Shown: positions 38,906 through 47,251 of the stretch, piece after piece
How the letters are laid out: the number at the start of each line of letters is the position of its first letter
Position numbering within the stretch: the first letter of the stretch is position 1
Assembly: GCF_013074385.2 (NCBI RefSeq)
Contig: NZ_JABEYA020000002.1
Span: forward strand, 372,001-436,000
DNA: 64,000 bases
Reading direction: 5' to 3'
DNA from: Vibrio ostreicida
GTDB lineage: Bacteria; Pseudomonadota; Gammaproteobacteria; Enterobacterales; Vibrionaceae
Translations under genes and position numbers: made by a program
The notes under the pieces: generated by a model
The model's input: the letters and a program-made list of their open reading frames with translations, nothing else
Databases searched by the model: none
Told to the model about the DNA's origin: nothing

Positions 38906-39404
38906 ATGTTTCAAGCTCTAGTTGACCAAAATGTGATCAGATTTATAACAAATCACCTTTCGTTAGCATTCATAAATTCATTTATATTTTTTTTTATTTT
39001 TAGGGTTTAGAACGTTTTAGGCGTGATGCAGCAAGGTTTTCTTAACTTATATTGATAGTTTTGATTGTGGGTTTCATGAAGATACGTGGCCTCGTTTGTT
39101 ATTATTTACGACGTGAATGAATGAAGTAGTGTCGGACAAGGCAGTGGCGGGTTTTGAGGTTTATTTAGGCCAGTTCTGCGGTGAACAAAGCTATAAGCAT
39201 CACTCTTAACGATGATAACTCTCTTAAATGGGCTCAACACTAGAGCCTAATGGGGATAAAATGGGTGTTGTGGTCTAATGATCCCGCTTAGGCAGTATGC
39301 CCATTGGATGACTAGGCACCCGATCTTCAGACGCGAGGATCACTATACCTGCAATGTCATCACCTAATCTTTTGCTACTATATTGGCTAGACAGAAATCA
39401 AAAT
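38906..39404. other. AT-rich region upstream of the kinase gene
   Basis: About 500 bases without a supportable gene; it must hold the kinase promoter. T-tracts at 38988-39000 and AT-rich sequence near 38945-38985 fit a promoter, but I cannot place -35/-10 boxes with confidence. A 37-codon open stretch on the minus strand near 39278-39395 was noted but is not convincing. Confidence 0.5.
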
Positions 39405-39444
39405 ACCAAAAAGGCCTGACAGCAAAATATGCTCTCAGGCCTTT
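39405..39444 (-). terminator. Terminator of the tRNA-Arg transcript
   Basis: AAAGGCCTGA / TCAGGCCTTT form a 10-bp stem with a 15-base loop; on the minus strand TTTTGG follows. It lies just 3' of the tRNA. Confidence 0.85.
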
Positions 39445-39451
39445 ATTTATC

Positions 39452-39528
39452 TGGCGCTCCCGACAGGATTCGAACCTGTGACCTATCCCTTAGGAGGGGA
39501 TCGCGCTATCCAGCTGTGCCACGGGAGC
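39452..39528 (-). tRNA. tRNA-Arg (anticodon CCU)
   Basis: 77 bases including an encoded CCA. Acceptor stem GCTCCCG / CGGGAGC, anticodon stem ATCCC / GGGAT around the loop CTCCTAA (anticodon CCT), and T arm ACAGG-TTCGAAT-CCTGT. It reads the rare codon AGG. It lies at the border between the accessory zone and the flagellar cluster, a typical place for integration, but I found no attachment-site repeat of its 3' end. Confidence 0.96.
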
Positions 39529-39583
39529 ATTGAGCGATCATAATACTCATTTCAAAACAGAAGTTAAGTATTCACTGGCTGAT

Positions 39584-40717
39584 TTAGTGCAGTTTGTGCA
39601 TTACGTCGCCAATCTGGATGCTGCCCGCGAGTTCAGGTTGATCAACCGTCACCTCTGCTTCATTTTCATAGACTTTAGAGACGGTCAGTGTGATCTGAGA
39701 TTGGGTCACTTTATTGCGCGGCAAGCCACGTTGATCGATAAAAGATCCCGTATGCCAAAGCTGAAGTTTATCCCCTTGCTGCACGCCATGCAGGCGCCCT
39801 AAATCTATGGTGATCACGTTGTCCCATTTGGCGATAATTTCGGGTAAGGTAATTTTACAAGAGACCTCTGATTCAAGATCGAGCATGATGTTTCGGCTGA
39901 CACGTATCATCATATCCCCATACGTGGATGCCCAGAAACGAGCACTTTTTGTATCGACTTGGCTGGTTTTCGGGAAAGGCCATCGTGCGACCTCTCTATA
40001 ATTACGGTTATACACTTGGTTGCCGGTTTTTCCATCAAAGACCACCATCTCCAAAGCGAACTGGCGATTAATGGCATCATCACTGAGCAACTTTTGTTCT
40101 ACCGTTGCGGTGAGGTCGGTGATCACGCCGCCGATAATGTATTGCGCTCCGGTATCCTCTGCAATCATTTTGAGGCGTTCTGGGTAGCGTTCACTAATCT
40201 CATAATCTGTGGTGCCAACGGACACGAAGTTGACCGACTGTTGGTCAAGCTGGCGATTAATGACGGTCGCAAAGTCATCACCCAAACGGTAAACTTGTCC
40301 CATGACCGCCTGTTGGGGTGAGGCAATGTCAATATTGCCGACCAAAAACGTCTTTTTATATTGATTGACATGGCAACCCGTTGCCGATGGGTATATATCG
40401 ACACGAGCTCTGACGAACATTACGCCGTCTCTGATCACTTGCTTGTCCACCAGAATATAGCGAACTTCAGTGTTGCTGAATTGATATTCTTTACGTTCAC
40501 CTTCGAGTAGGGGCCTTAAATTAGAAATACTGCCGATATCGGCGCCAGAGAAGCTAACTGCTTTATATAAGGCATCTTCCAGCGCGTGAACGCGAGCGAC
40601 TTCTTCTGAGGACACAATGCTGGCTGTTCCCGTTACCTCATACCAACCAGCGTTGGCGACACTGGCGTAAAGTGACGCGTAAAGGGCTGAAATAATTAAA
40701 AGAAGCGCTTTTTTCAT
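39584..40717 (-). CDS. flgT: Flagellar H-ring protein FlgT
   Basis: 377 residues. Signal peptide MKKALLLIISALYASLYASVANA, then the three-domain FlgT body (WYEVTGTASI, VNFVSVGTTDYEI, and the C-terminal IDLGRLHGVQQGDKLQLW domain). FlgT builds the H ring, which stabilises the sheathed polar flagellar basal body in vibrios and is needed for assembly of the motor T ring. It is divergent from flgO-flgP, the conserved vibrio arrangement. Confidence 0.93.
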   Translation of the reverse strand: MKKALLLIISALYASLYASVANAGWYEVTGTASIVSSEEVARVHALEDALYKAVSFSGADIGSISNLRPLLEGERKEYQFSNTEVRYILVDKQVIRDGVMFVRARVDIYPSATGCHVNQYKKTFLVGNIDIASPQQAVMGQVYRLGDDFATVINRQLDQQSVNFVSVGTTDYEISERYPERLKMIAEDTGAQYIIGGVITDLTATVEQKLLSDDAINRQFALEMVVFDGKTGNQVYNRNYREVARWPFPKTSQVDTKSARFWASTYGDMMIRVSRNIMLDLESEVSCKITLPEIIAKWDNVITIDLGRLHGVQQGDKLQLWHTGSFIDQRGLPRNKVTQSQITLTVSKVYENEAEVTVDQPELAGSIQIGDVMHKLH

Positions 40718-40879
40718 CTGTATCGTCCAAGTTGGTTCATTTTTTGCTTAATCTATCTTAACTGATTTAGGTATTGCCGTTCCAAATCGTTGCACATTTA
40801 GAATAGCAAGGACTGTTCCACTTTTATGAAAGATAAGTATTGAAACGTGCCAATGCCTTATTTGTTCGGAGATTAGACA

Positions 40880-41515
40880 ATGAAAAAATGGCTAACACTC
40901 GTACCGGTGGTCTTTTTGACTGCTTGTGCCTTCGCCCCAATTTATAACGGTAAAGAACCCTACCCAGGCTCTCAATTCATGTTGATGGAAAGCCCGCGTC
41001 ATACTCTTGACTTTTTTGTTGAGAGCATGACAGAAGAACTCATGGTGTCAAATACGAGTGTGTCAGCAAGAACACCGATTGCTGTGACTTCTTTTGTAGA
41101 TTTGCAAAATATGGATGCGACCAACTGGTTAGGTAACTCGGTATCAGAAGGGTTTATTCACCAGTTTCAACGTCGTGGGTTTAAAGTGGTTGATTATAAA
41201 ACGACAGGCTCAATTCAAGTCACGCAGCAGGGCGATTTTGCATTTAGTCGCGATTGGAAAGATCTCTCTCAGGAACAGGACATCCAATATGTGTTGACGG
41301 GGACGATGCTTCGTCAAGAAGGAGGGGTTTTGGTCAATGCTCGTGTCGTCGGTATGCAGTCTCGTGTGGTCGTGGCCACCGCTCAGGGCTTCTTACCCGC
41401 AGACCGTATTGGTCGAGATTTGGATACTCTTAACAGTATTCGGACTGAAGATGGTGTATTAATTCGCTCTGACCCGTCGATTAGGCAGCCTTATACAGTG
41501 ATTTTGCGCCCTTAG
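40880..41515 (+). CDS. flgO: Flagellar outer-membrane lipoprotein FlgO
   Basis: 211 residues. Lipoprotein signal MKKWLTLVPVVFLTAC (lipid-modified Cys16), then a FlgO domain with VSARTPIAVTSFVDLQNMD and VLTGTMLRQEGGVLVNARVVG. FlgO is an outer-membrane component around the vibrio flagellar basal body, needed for full motility. It is 8 bases upstream of flgP, so the two form an operon. Confidence 0.92.
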   Translation: MKKWLTLVPVVFLTACAFAPIYNGKEPYPGSQFMLMESPRHTLDFFVESMTEELMVSNTSVSARTPIAVTSFVDLQNMDATNWLGNSVSEGFIHQFQRRGFKVVDYKTTGSIQVTQQGDFAFSRDWKDLSQEQDIQYVLTGTMLRQEGGVLVNARVVGMQSRVVVATAQGFLPADRIGRDLDTLNSIRTEDGVLIRSDPSIRQPYTVILRP

Positions 41516-41523
41516 GAGTAGAG

Positions 41524-41955
41524 ATGAAGAAGATAGTGTTATTGGTGATGGCTTTCGTCATGGTCGGTTGCCAGCCCTTGCAAAGAATGGATAAGGATGA
41601 CTGGCTAACCGCCGTTGGTTATGCGGCCATTAGCGAGCAAAAAGGCCGAACTGATGACGAGCGTCAAGTCAGGGCGATGCGGGCATCAAAAATTGATGCG
41701 TATCGTGAACTTGCCGAACAGGTTTATGGGATGCGAGTCAGTGGCCGTGCTGATCTTCAGGATCAACGCTTGGGAACAGAACTTACCTCTGGGGCTGTTG
41801 ATGGTGTGATCAGAGGAGCAGAGGTCGTGCGTAGCTATAAAGTCGGCGATAGTTACGTGACGGAATTGCGCTTGGATATCAAAAAAATGAATAAGATGCG
41901 TGATTATGGAGAAGTTCAGCAAGTCCCCGAAAAACGTCAGCAAACACTGTTCTAA
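41524..41955 (+). CDS. flgP: Flagellar outer-membrane lipoprotein FlgP
   Basis: 143 residues. Lipoprotein signal MKKIVLLVMAFVMVGC (Cys16), followed by a LPP20-like domain: AVGYAAISEQKGRTDDERQ, RASKIDAYRELAEQVYGM. FlgP forms part of the outer H-ring complex with FlgO and FlgT. The start has GGAG at 41515 just upstream, overlapping the end of flgO. A bidirectional terminator follows. Confidence 0.93.
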   Translation: MKKIVLLVMAFVMVGCQPLQRMDKDDWLTAVGYAAISEQKGRTDDERQVRAMRASKIDAYRELAEQVYGMRVSGRADLQDQRLGTELTSGAVDGVIRGAEVVRSYKVGDSYVTELRLDIKKMNKMRDYGEVQQVPEKRQQTLF

Positions 41956-41974
41956 TTCAAATACACACTACGAT

Positions 41975-42005
41975 AAAAAAAGCGGCAACATTTGCCGCTT
42001 TTTTA
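41975..42005. terminator. Bidirectional terminator between flgP and flgN
   Basis: AAAAAGCGGCAA, CAT loop, TTGCCGCTTTTTT: a strong stem with A- and T-runs on both sides, serving flgOP (+) and flgMN (-). Confidence 0.93.
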
Positions 42006-42017
42006 TTGAATACCGTG

Positions 42018-42443
42018 TTATGCCTTAATATTGGTGCCCAGCGTTGTCACGTTTTTGGTTTGTCCATCTGCAGTGTAGGTCATGCCTAATTTGCCTTGAG
42101 TTTGCTGCATTATATTATTCAGTTTATTGAAACTCATTTGGGCTCGTTGCAAGGCTTCGCCATTGACTATATTGGCTTGTTGGCAGTCATGAACGATGGA
42201 GCGAATTTGATCGACCAGAGGGCTCAACTCTGGGTCCGACTCTAATGTCGCGACATCGGGATGCTGACTAATTCGTTGATCTGTTTGTTGCAATTGGTTC
42301 ACCAAGGTTAATTTCTCTTTGGCGAACTGTTCTATTTCTTTCGCTACCCTTCGGGCTATCGCTACCTTCTCTTGCTCCAACAGGAGCGAAAGGTCAGTGG
42401 CATTTTTTAACTGGAATTCCACCAGACTGCTTAAGGCCGCCAT
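42018..42443 (-). CDS. flgN: Flagellar export chaperone FlgN
   Basis: 141 residues, mostly helical and Gln/Glu/Leu-rich, starting MAALSSLVEFQLKNATDLSLLLEQEK. FlgN keeps the hook-filament junction proteins FlgK and FlgL soluble and delivers them to the flagellar secretion gate. It is 12 bases after flgM on the same strand, the standard flgM-flgN order. Identification rests mainly on size, helical character and context. Confidence 0.88.
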   Translation of the reverse strand: MAALSSLVEFQLKNATDLSLLLEQEKVAIARRVAKEIEQFAKEKLTLVNQLQQTDQRISQHPDVATLESDPELSPLVDQIRSIVHDCQQANIVNGEALQRAQMSFNKLNNIMQQTQGKLGMTYTADGQTKNVTTLGTNIKA

Positions 42444-42455
42444 CGCGAGAAACCG

Positions 42456-42773
42456 TTACTCTAGGCCGCCAAGTTCTTTTTCGAACTTGATCATATTGTC
42501 GGCCAGTTTTTGCGGGTCGACATTGTAAGAACCGTTTGCAATCGCCTCTTTAATCGCGGCGACTTTTGCTTGGTCAAAGCTGGGCTGACTTGCGAGCTGC
42601 GTGTGCATTTCACCGACGGCTTTACCTTGTCTACTTAAAGAGACCGAATCTTTTGCCACACTCGATTGCTTAACAGAATCGGTGTCTGCAGAAGGGCTTT
42701 TTTCATTACGCGCTGTGTTTCTCGTGGACGTGTTAACCGTCTGCCCAGAGCGTATGTTATCAATGCCTGCCAT
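42456..42773 (-). CDS. flgM: Anti-sigma-28 factor FlgM
   Basis: 105 residues, with a polar unstructured N-terminal half (MAGIDNIRSGQTVNTSTRNT) and a conserved C-terminal sigma-28-binding half (KDSVSLSRQGKAVGEMH, VAAIKEAIANGSYNVDPQKLADNMI). FlgM holds FliA inactive until the hook is finished and FlgM is exported. It lies behind a sigma-28 promoter, which gives feedback control, and is co-transcribed with flgN. Confidence 0.95.
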   Translation of the reverse strand: MAGIDNIRSGQTVNTSTRNTARNEKSPSADTDSVKQSSVAKDSVSLSRQGKAVGEMHTQLASQPSFDQAKVAAIKEAIANGSYNVDPQKLADNMIKFEKELGGLE

Positions 42774-42809
42774 GTATGAGCCTTTCGTGTTTAGAATCTT
42801 GTAATGTCA

Positions 42810-42836
42810 ATATCGACGAGCTAAGCGATTACTTTA
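42810..42836 (-). promoter_or_regulatory. Sigma-28 (FliA) promoter of flgMN
   Basis: On the minus strand TAAAGTAA, an 11-base spacer, then GTCGATAT: six of eight matches to each half of the TAAAGTTT-N11-GCCGATAA consensus with the exact spacing. It ends 37 bases before the flgM ATG. Confidence 0.8.
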
Positions 42837-42853
42837 GTGTTTTTTCGGTACGG

Positions 42854-43600
42854 CTAGAAAACAACCGTCACTTCAGATATCCCTGACACTCTTCCCTCAA
42901 TTATACGGTTGGTTTTGGTATTTTTCACTCTTATCTGTTCTCCATGTGTTCCATCTGTGAGTGCAGTGCCTTTTGTTGTGATGGTCATCCCTGATTTCAC
43001 GGCTTTGATTGTGACTGTTTCATTCCGACAAACCACACAGATATCATTACTTTCCAGAATTTCACCAGTACGCAGATTTTTCTTTACTTTCGCGCCAATT
43101 ACTGACTCTATGGTGGAAAAGCCTTGCCGCCTGAGTCGTTGCAAGTCTACCATACTCATAGTGACGTCTTGACGAGCGATCAGTTGACCTCTGCTCATTG
43201 GGGAGACTAAAGTCACTTGAGGTCCAGAACGAGTGAGTCGAACAGGAACATATAATTTCCAGTTATCTACACTACACTCTATTAAGACCGTAATGTTACT
43301 TGCATTCGGGTTGGTTGACGAAGAAGACGTTTCAAGTGGCGTGGGGCAGTCGGTTGCAAACACCCGATTGTCTATATTGGCGGCTTGGGCGCTGAGTGTG
43401 CCGCCTGATGGCCACTCTACGGTAGACAAAATATAGTCTTCTGCTGAACTCTGTATTCTGATAATTTGCTCAGTCGTGGCAGAGGTTACTGAAAAACTAA
43501 AGAAAAAGCATAAAAAGACGATAGACTTGTTACAGTTTTTATAGAAAGCTCTACAATTAGTTATGGAAAGTGAGCGCAAGCGTGATTTTAAGTATGTCAT
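42854..43600 (-). CDS. flgA: Flagellar P-ring assembly chaperone FlgA
   Basis: 248 residues. The signal region is basic (YLKSRLRSLSITNCR) and then hydrophobic (SIVFLCFFFSFSVTSA). The mature part has the FlgA/SAF-type domain: VTLVSPMSRGQLIARQDVTM, GAKVKKNLRTGEILESND and VKSGMTITTKGTALTDGTHG. FlgA helps FlgI assemble into the P ring in the periplasm. I chose the ATG at 43600 (MTYLKSRL) with AGAG upstream; the open frame continues to 43642 without a better start. It is divergent from cheV. Confidence 0.92.
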   Translation of the reverse strand: MTYLKSRLRSLSITNCRAFYKNCNKSIVFLCFFFSFSVTSATTEQIIRIQSSAEDYILSTVEWPSGGTLSAQAANIDNRVFATDCPTPLETSSSSTNPNASNITVLIECSVDNWKLYVPVRLTRSGPQVTLVSPMSRGQLIARQDVTMSMVDLQRLRRQGFSTIESVIGAKVKKNLRTGEILESNDICVVCRNETVTIKAVKSGMTITTKGTALTDGTHGEQIRVKNTKTNRIIEGRVSGISEVTVVF

Positions 43601-43677
43601 TCTGTTTCTCTGTTTTTTCACAGCGTTTAAGTAGACTATCATTTTATAACATGAAAGTTTGAGATGGAGATGAGCTT

Positions 43678-44604
43678 ATGTCGGGTATTCTTGATTCGGT
43701 GAATCAGAGAACACAACTCGTCGGTCAAAACCGATTGGAACTCCTGACGTTTCGCCTAGTTGGGCGTCAACGTTACGGTATCAATGTATTTAAGGTAAAA
43801 GAAGTTCTTCAATGTCCTCAACTTACTTTAATGCCCAATTTGCATCGGCTGGTGAAGGGAGTGGCTCACATTCGAGGGACGACGGTATCGGTGATCGATC
43901 TAAGCCTTGCGATTGGTGGGCGTCCGACAACCGATATTGACGATGCATTTGTGGTGATTGCAGAGTTCAACCGAACCATTCAGGCATTTCTTGTTACCTC
44001 AGTAGAACGCATTATTAATATGCACTGGGAAGCGATACTTCCCCCGCCAGATGGTTCGGGCAAAGCAAATTACCTGACGGCCGTCACCAATATTGATAAT
44101 GAACTTGTTGAAATTCTCGATGTTGAGAAGATACTCGCAGAAATTTCACCCATCGATGAGACCATGGATGCCTCTATCGGAGAGGAAATTGCACAAGCTC
44201 AGGCGGAAACAGAAGTGGTGCGCCGAATTTTGATTGCCGATGATTCAACGGTGGCTCGCAAGCAAGTAGAGAGAGCGATTACGTCGATTGGTTTTGAGGT
44301 AATTGCGGTGAAAGACGGTAAAGAAGCGTATGATAAGTTGGTCGAAATGGCTGCCGAAGGCAGTATTTATGAGCAAATTTCGTTGGTAATCTCGGATATT
44401 GAGATGCCCGAAATGGATGGCTATACGTTGACTGCAGAAGTACGTCGCCATCCAGATTTGAAAAACCTATATGTAGTTCTCCATTCATCACTCAGTGGTG
44501 TTTTTAATCAGGCAATGGTTGAGCGAGTGGGTGCCAATGCCTTCATCGCGAAATTCAACCCTGATGAGCTTGGTAATGCAGTAAAAACTGCGCTTGCTAA
44601 TTAA
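43678..44604 (+). CDS. cheV: Chemotaxis coupling/response-regulator protein CheV
   Basis: 308 residues. An N-terminal CheW-like coupling domain (about 20-160, ELLTFRLVGRQRYGINVFKVKEV and GVAHIRGTTVSVIDLSLAI) is joined to a C-terminal receiver domain (about 182-308). The receiver has the acidic pair in RRILIADDSTVARKQ, the phospho-acceptor Asp in LVISDIEMPEMDGY, and the conserved Lys in IAKFNP. It links chemoreceptors to CheA and may buffer phosphate. It is 10 bases upstream of cheR. Confidence 0.96.
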   Translation: MSGILDSVNQRTQLVGQNRLELLTFRLVGRQRYGINVFKVKEVLQCPQLTLMPNLHRLVKGVAHIRGTTVSVIDLSLAIGGRPTTDIDDAFVVIAEFNRTIQAFLVTSVERIINMHWEAILPPPDGSGKANYLTAVTNIDNELVEILDVEKILAEISPIDETMDASIGEEIAQAQAETEVVRRILIADDSTVARKQVERAITSIGFEVIAVKDGKEAYDKLVEMAAEGSIYEQISLVISDIEMPEMDGYTLTAEVRRHPDLKNLYVVLHSSLSGVFNQAMVERVGANAFIAKFNPDELGNAVKTALAN

Positions 44605-44614
44605 AGAGAAGTAA

Positions 44615-45442
44615 ATGACAGCGATAACTATAAGCGATCAAGAATATCGTGATTTCAGCCGTTTCTTAGAATCCCAATGTGGCATTGTTCTGGGTGACAG
44701 TAAGCAGTATTTAGTCCGAAGCCGACTGAGCCCGTTGGTGGCAAAGTTTAAGATCAGTTCGTTGTCTGATCTGCTGAGAGATGTGGTCACGGGGCGCAAT
44801 CGAGATTTACGGGTAGCTGCGGTTGATGCGATGACGACCAACGAAACATTATGGTTTCGTGATACCTACCCCTTCGCTGTACTGTCAGAGAAACTTTTGC
44901 CAGAGATTGCGGCAAATAAAAGGCCCATCAAAATTTGGTCTGCGGCGAGCTCGTCTGGTCAAGAACCTTATTCAATGGCGATGACTATCTTGGAGACGCA
45001 ACAACGTAAGCCCGGTATGTTGCCTAATGTGGCGATCACGGCCACGGATATTTCAGCGAGCATGTTAGACATGTGTCGACAAGGTATCTACGATAATCTT
45101 GCGCTTGGCCGAGGGCTTTCCCCAGAACGTCGCCGCAGCTTTTTCGAAGAAGCAGGCGACGGCCGTATGAAGGTCAAAGACAACGTTAAACGCTTAGTGA
45201 ATTTTCGTCCGCAAAACCTGATGGAAAGTTACGCATTGCTGGGCAAGTTTGACATTATATTTTGTCGTAATGTGCTGATCTATTTTTCTCCGGATATGAA
45301 GTCTCAAGTTCTCAATCAGATGGCGAACAGTCTCAACCCTGGAGGGTATCTGTTACTCGGTGCTTCCGAATCTTTAACGGGTTTAACGGATAAGTTTGAA
45401 ATGGTGCGCTGTAACCCAGGTATCATTTATAAGCTAAAATAG
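44615..45442 (+). CDS. cheR: Chemotaxis protein methyltransferase CheR
   Basis: 275 residues. An N-terminal helical domain (about 1-75) is followed by a SAM-dependent methyltransferase domain. Key motifs: TTNETLWFRD (active-site Asn/Glu/Arg), IWSAASSSGQEPYSMAM (SAM loop), VAITATDISASMLD, and FDIIFCRNVLIYF. It methylates glutamates of chemoreceptors using S-adenosylmethionine, for adaptation. It forms an operon with cheV and ends at a strong terminator ahead of the rod-hook operon. Confidence 0.97.
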   Translation: MTAITISDQEYRDFSRFLESQCGIVLGDSKQYLVRSRLSPLVAKFKISSLSDLLRDVVTGRNRDLRVAAVDAMTTNETLWFRDTYPFAVLSEKLLPEIAANKRPIKIWSAASSSGQEPYSMAMTILETQQRKPGMLPNVAITATDISASMLDMCRQGIYDNLALGRGLSPERRRSFFEEAGDGRMKVKDNVKRLVNFRPQNLMESYALLGKFDIIFCRNVLIYFSPDMKSQVLNQMANSLNPGGYLLLGASESLTGLTDKFEMVRCNPGIIYKLK

Positions 45443-45459
45443 AAGTGTGTGACTGAACG

Positions 45460-45485
45460 AGCCCAGCCATTGGCTGGGCTTTTTC
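45460..45485 (+). terminator. Rho-independent terminator of cheVR
   Basis: AGCCCAGCC / GGCTGGGCT with a 3-base loop and T5, 17 bases after cheR. Confidence 0.93.
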
Positions 45486-45617
45486 GTTTTAGCTTGAATT
45501 GTCTCGATGGTTAACAAGATGATTGGAGCGGCCGTCCATGCCTGAGTGCAGAAATCATGGAACTGGCTCGTTAATTGCTCAGTCGTTTTGTGTAAAGTTA
45601 AACGTTTAAAAAGTAAG

Positions 45618-45634
45618 TTGGTACGTTAATTGCT
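45618..45634 (+). promoter_or_regulatory. Sigma-54 promoter of the flgB operon
   Basis: TTGGTACGTTAATTGCT matches TGGCAC-N5-TTGC with one change (GGTAC for GGCAC); the GG and GC anchors have the correct spacing. It is 45 bases before flgB. Confidence 0.85.
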
Positions 45635-45678
45635 TTCTTAAACAGTATTACCGGTCAGTTCTTTATGTAGAGGTTAAC

Positions 45679-46077
45679 ATGGCTATTTCTTTTGACAACG
45701 CATTAGGTATTCACCAATACACAGTGGGTGTACGGGAGCGCAATGCAGAGGTGATGTCCACCAACATTGCTCAAGCCAACACCCCAGGCTATAAATCGAA
45801 AGGAATGGACTTTAAAAGGGCATTGCAAGTGGCAAGTTCGGAGGCAAGCATTGGGCTTAGTCGAACCGATGGTCGGCACATTCCTGCCTCTACACAGGTT
45901 ACAGGTGAAGTCCTATATCGACTTCCTACTCAGCCTGACACGGGGGATGGCAATACAGTGGATGTCGATTTGGAGCGTAATTTATTTATGCAAAACCAAA
46001 TTCGTCATCAGGCCTCTCTTGACTTCTTAGGAAGTAAATTCAAGAACTTAACGAAAGCACTAAAGGGGAATAGCTAG
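45679..46077 (+). CDS. flgB: Flagellar proximal rod protein FlgB
   Basis: 132 residues. Rod proteins lack cleavable signals and are exported by the flagellar secretion system. The N-terminal rod motif ANTPGYKSKGMDF (NxANxxTPGYK type) follows NAEVMSTNIAQ; the C-terminal helix FMQNQIRHQASLDFLGSKF forms the coiled coil of the rod. First gene of the operon, behind a sigma-54 promoter; its stop directly abuts flgC. Confidence 0.96.
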   Translation: MAISFDNALGIHQYTVGVRERNAEVMSTNIAQANTPGYKSKGMDFKRALQVASSEASIGLSRTDGRHIPASTQVTGEVLYRLPTQPDTGDGNTVDVDLERNLFMQNQIRHQASLDFLGSKFKNLTKALKGNS

Positions 46078-46494
46078 ATGAGCTTATTTACTGTATTCAA
46101 TGTCACTGGTTCTGCGATGAGTGCTGAATCTGTTCGTCTAAATACGACCTCAAGTAATTTGGCAAATGCAGATAGTATCTCAAGCTCGGCGAAAGACACT
46201 TATAAAGCGCGTCATCCTGTGTTTGGTGCTGAGTTAAGTAAGGCAATGTATGGCCGCGACCATGCCGTACCCGTGCAAGTGTTGGGTATTGTTGAGAGCG
46301 ATAAACCGCTCAATGCAGAATATAACCCAGATCACCCACTAGCGAATGATGATGGCTATATTTATAAGCCGAATGTCAATGTGATGGAAGAAATGGCAAA
46401 TATGATTTCTGCGTCGCGTTCGTATCAAACGAATGTGCAAGTAGCAGACTCAAGTAAACAAATGCTGCTGCGTACGCTGCAGATGGGTCAATAA
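46078..46494 (+). CDS. flgC: Flagellar proximal rod protein FlgC
   Basis: 138 residues. It starts MSLFTVFNVTGSAMSAESVR with the rod motif NTTSSNLANADS, and ends with the conserved helix VMEEMANMISASRSYQTNVQ. It assembles with FlgB, FlgF and FlgG into the rod. Its ATG follows the flgB stop without a gap, indicating translational coupling. Confidence 0.97.
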   Translation: MSLFTVFNVTGSAMSAESVRLNTTSSNLANADSISSSAKDTYKARHPVFGAELSKAMYGRDHAVPVQVLGIVESDKPLNAEYNPDHPLANDDGYIYKPNVNVMEEMANMISASRSYQTNVQVADSSKQMLLRTLQMGQ

Positions 46495-46509
46495 GGTAGG
46501 AGGTGACAT

Positions 46510-47223
46510 ATGGCCGGGGGCATTAATAATAATGTTGGTCAGACTGGCTTGTCCTATGTTGACCAGCTTAAACAGATTCAGGACAAGACTAAGCCAGATG
46601 AGGTAACGGGTAAGCAAGATCTTAAACAAGAAGACTTCTTATCCTTACTGACTAAGCAGCTTGCCCAGCAAGATCCGTTTAAGCCGGTGAGCAATGATCA
46701 GATGATCGCGCAGATGGCATCTTTTGCGACGGTAGATGGCATAGGCAAAATGAACAATCAGTTTGAAACACTGAATGCGTCTATGACTTCTAATCAAGCT
46801 CTTCAGGCTTCGTCTTTGGTTGGTCGTGATGTGCTTGTGCCTGGTGCTGCTGGCGTTAAGGGCGATGATGGCACGATGGCCGCTATGATCAAGCTTCCTC
46901 AATCTGTCGATAACTTGATGGTGCGAGTGGAAGACCAGATGGGGCAGTTGATTCGGACGTTTGATGTCGGCTCAAAGCCTGCTGGCGATAGCCGGGTGTT
47001 GTGGGATGGTAAAGATCAAAACGGTAATCCATTGCCGGCAGGCAAATACAATGTGAAAGCATCTGGATTGCTCGATGGGAAGGCTAAGGAATTTGAAGTA
47101 TCGACTTATGCGAACGTCAATAGTGTCCTTCTTGGTAAAGGCGATGGAAACGTACTACTCAATCTGGCTGGCTTTGAGTCGCCAGTCCGACTGGCTGAAG
47201 TACTAGAAGTTGGCAAAGCGTAA
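46510..47223 (+). CDS. flgD: Flagellar hook-capping protein FlgD
   Basis: 237 residues. The conserved N-terminus has KQDLKQEDFLSLLTKQLAQQ and DPFKPVSNDQMIAQMASFAT; the C-terminal half is the FlgD tudor/Ig-like part with VLWDGKDQNGNPLPAGKYNV. The cap sits at the tip of the growing hook and directs FlgE assembly. AGGAGGT precedes the ATG. Confidence 0.96.
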   Translation: MAGGINNNVGQTGLSYVDQLKQIQDKTKPDEVTGKQDLKQEDFLSLLTKQLAQQDPFKPVSNDQMIAQMASFATVDGIGKMNNQFETLNASMTSNQALQASSLVGRDVLVPGAAGVKGDDGTMAAMIKLPQSVDNLMVRVEDQMGQLIRTFDVGSKPAGDSRVLWDGKDQNGNPLPAGKYNVKASGLLDGKAKEFEVSTYANVNSVLLGKGDGNVLLNLAGFESPVRLAEVLEVGKA

Positions 47224-47251
47224 TATCGCTAGCTAGATAGGAGATTTTGGA

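Noticed and set aside
39278..39395. 37-codon open stretch on the minus strand (KRLGDDIAGIVILASEDR...) next to tRNA-Arg
   Set aside because: It reads like protein but has no start codon with a ribosome-binding site and no family match I can name; chance or an unrecognisable remnant.
40800..40860. TGGCAC on the minus strand upstream of flgT, possible sigma-54 site
   Set aside because: The GC element at the -12 position is missing (TGGCAC-GTTTC-AATA), so it fails the core sigma-54 requirement.
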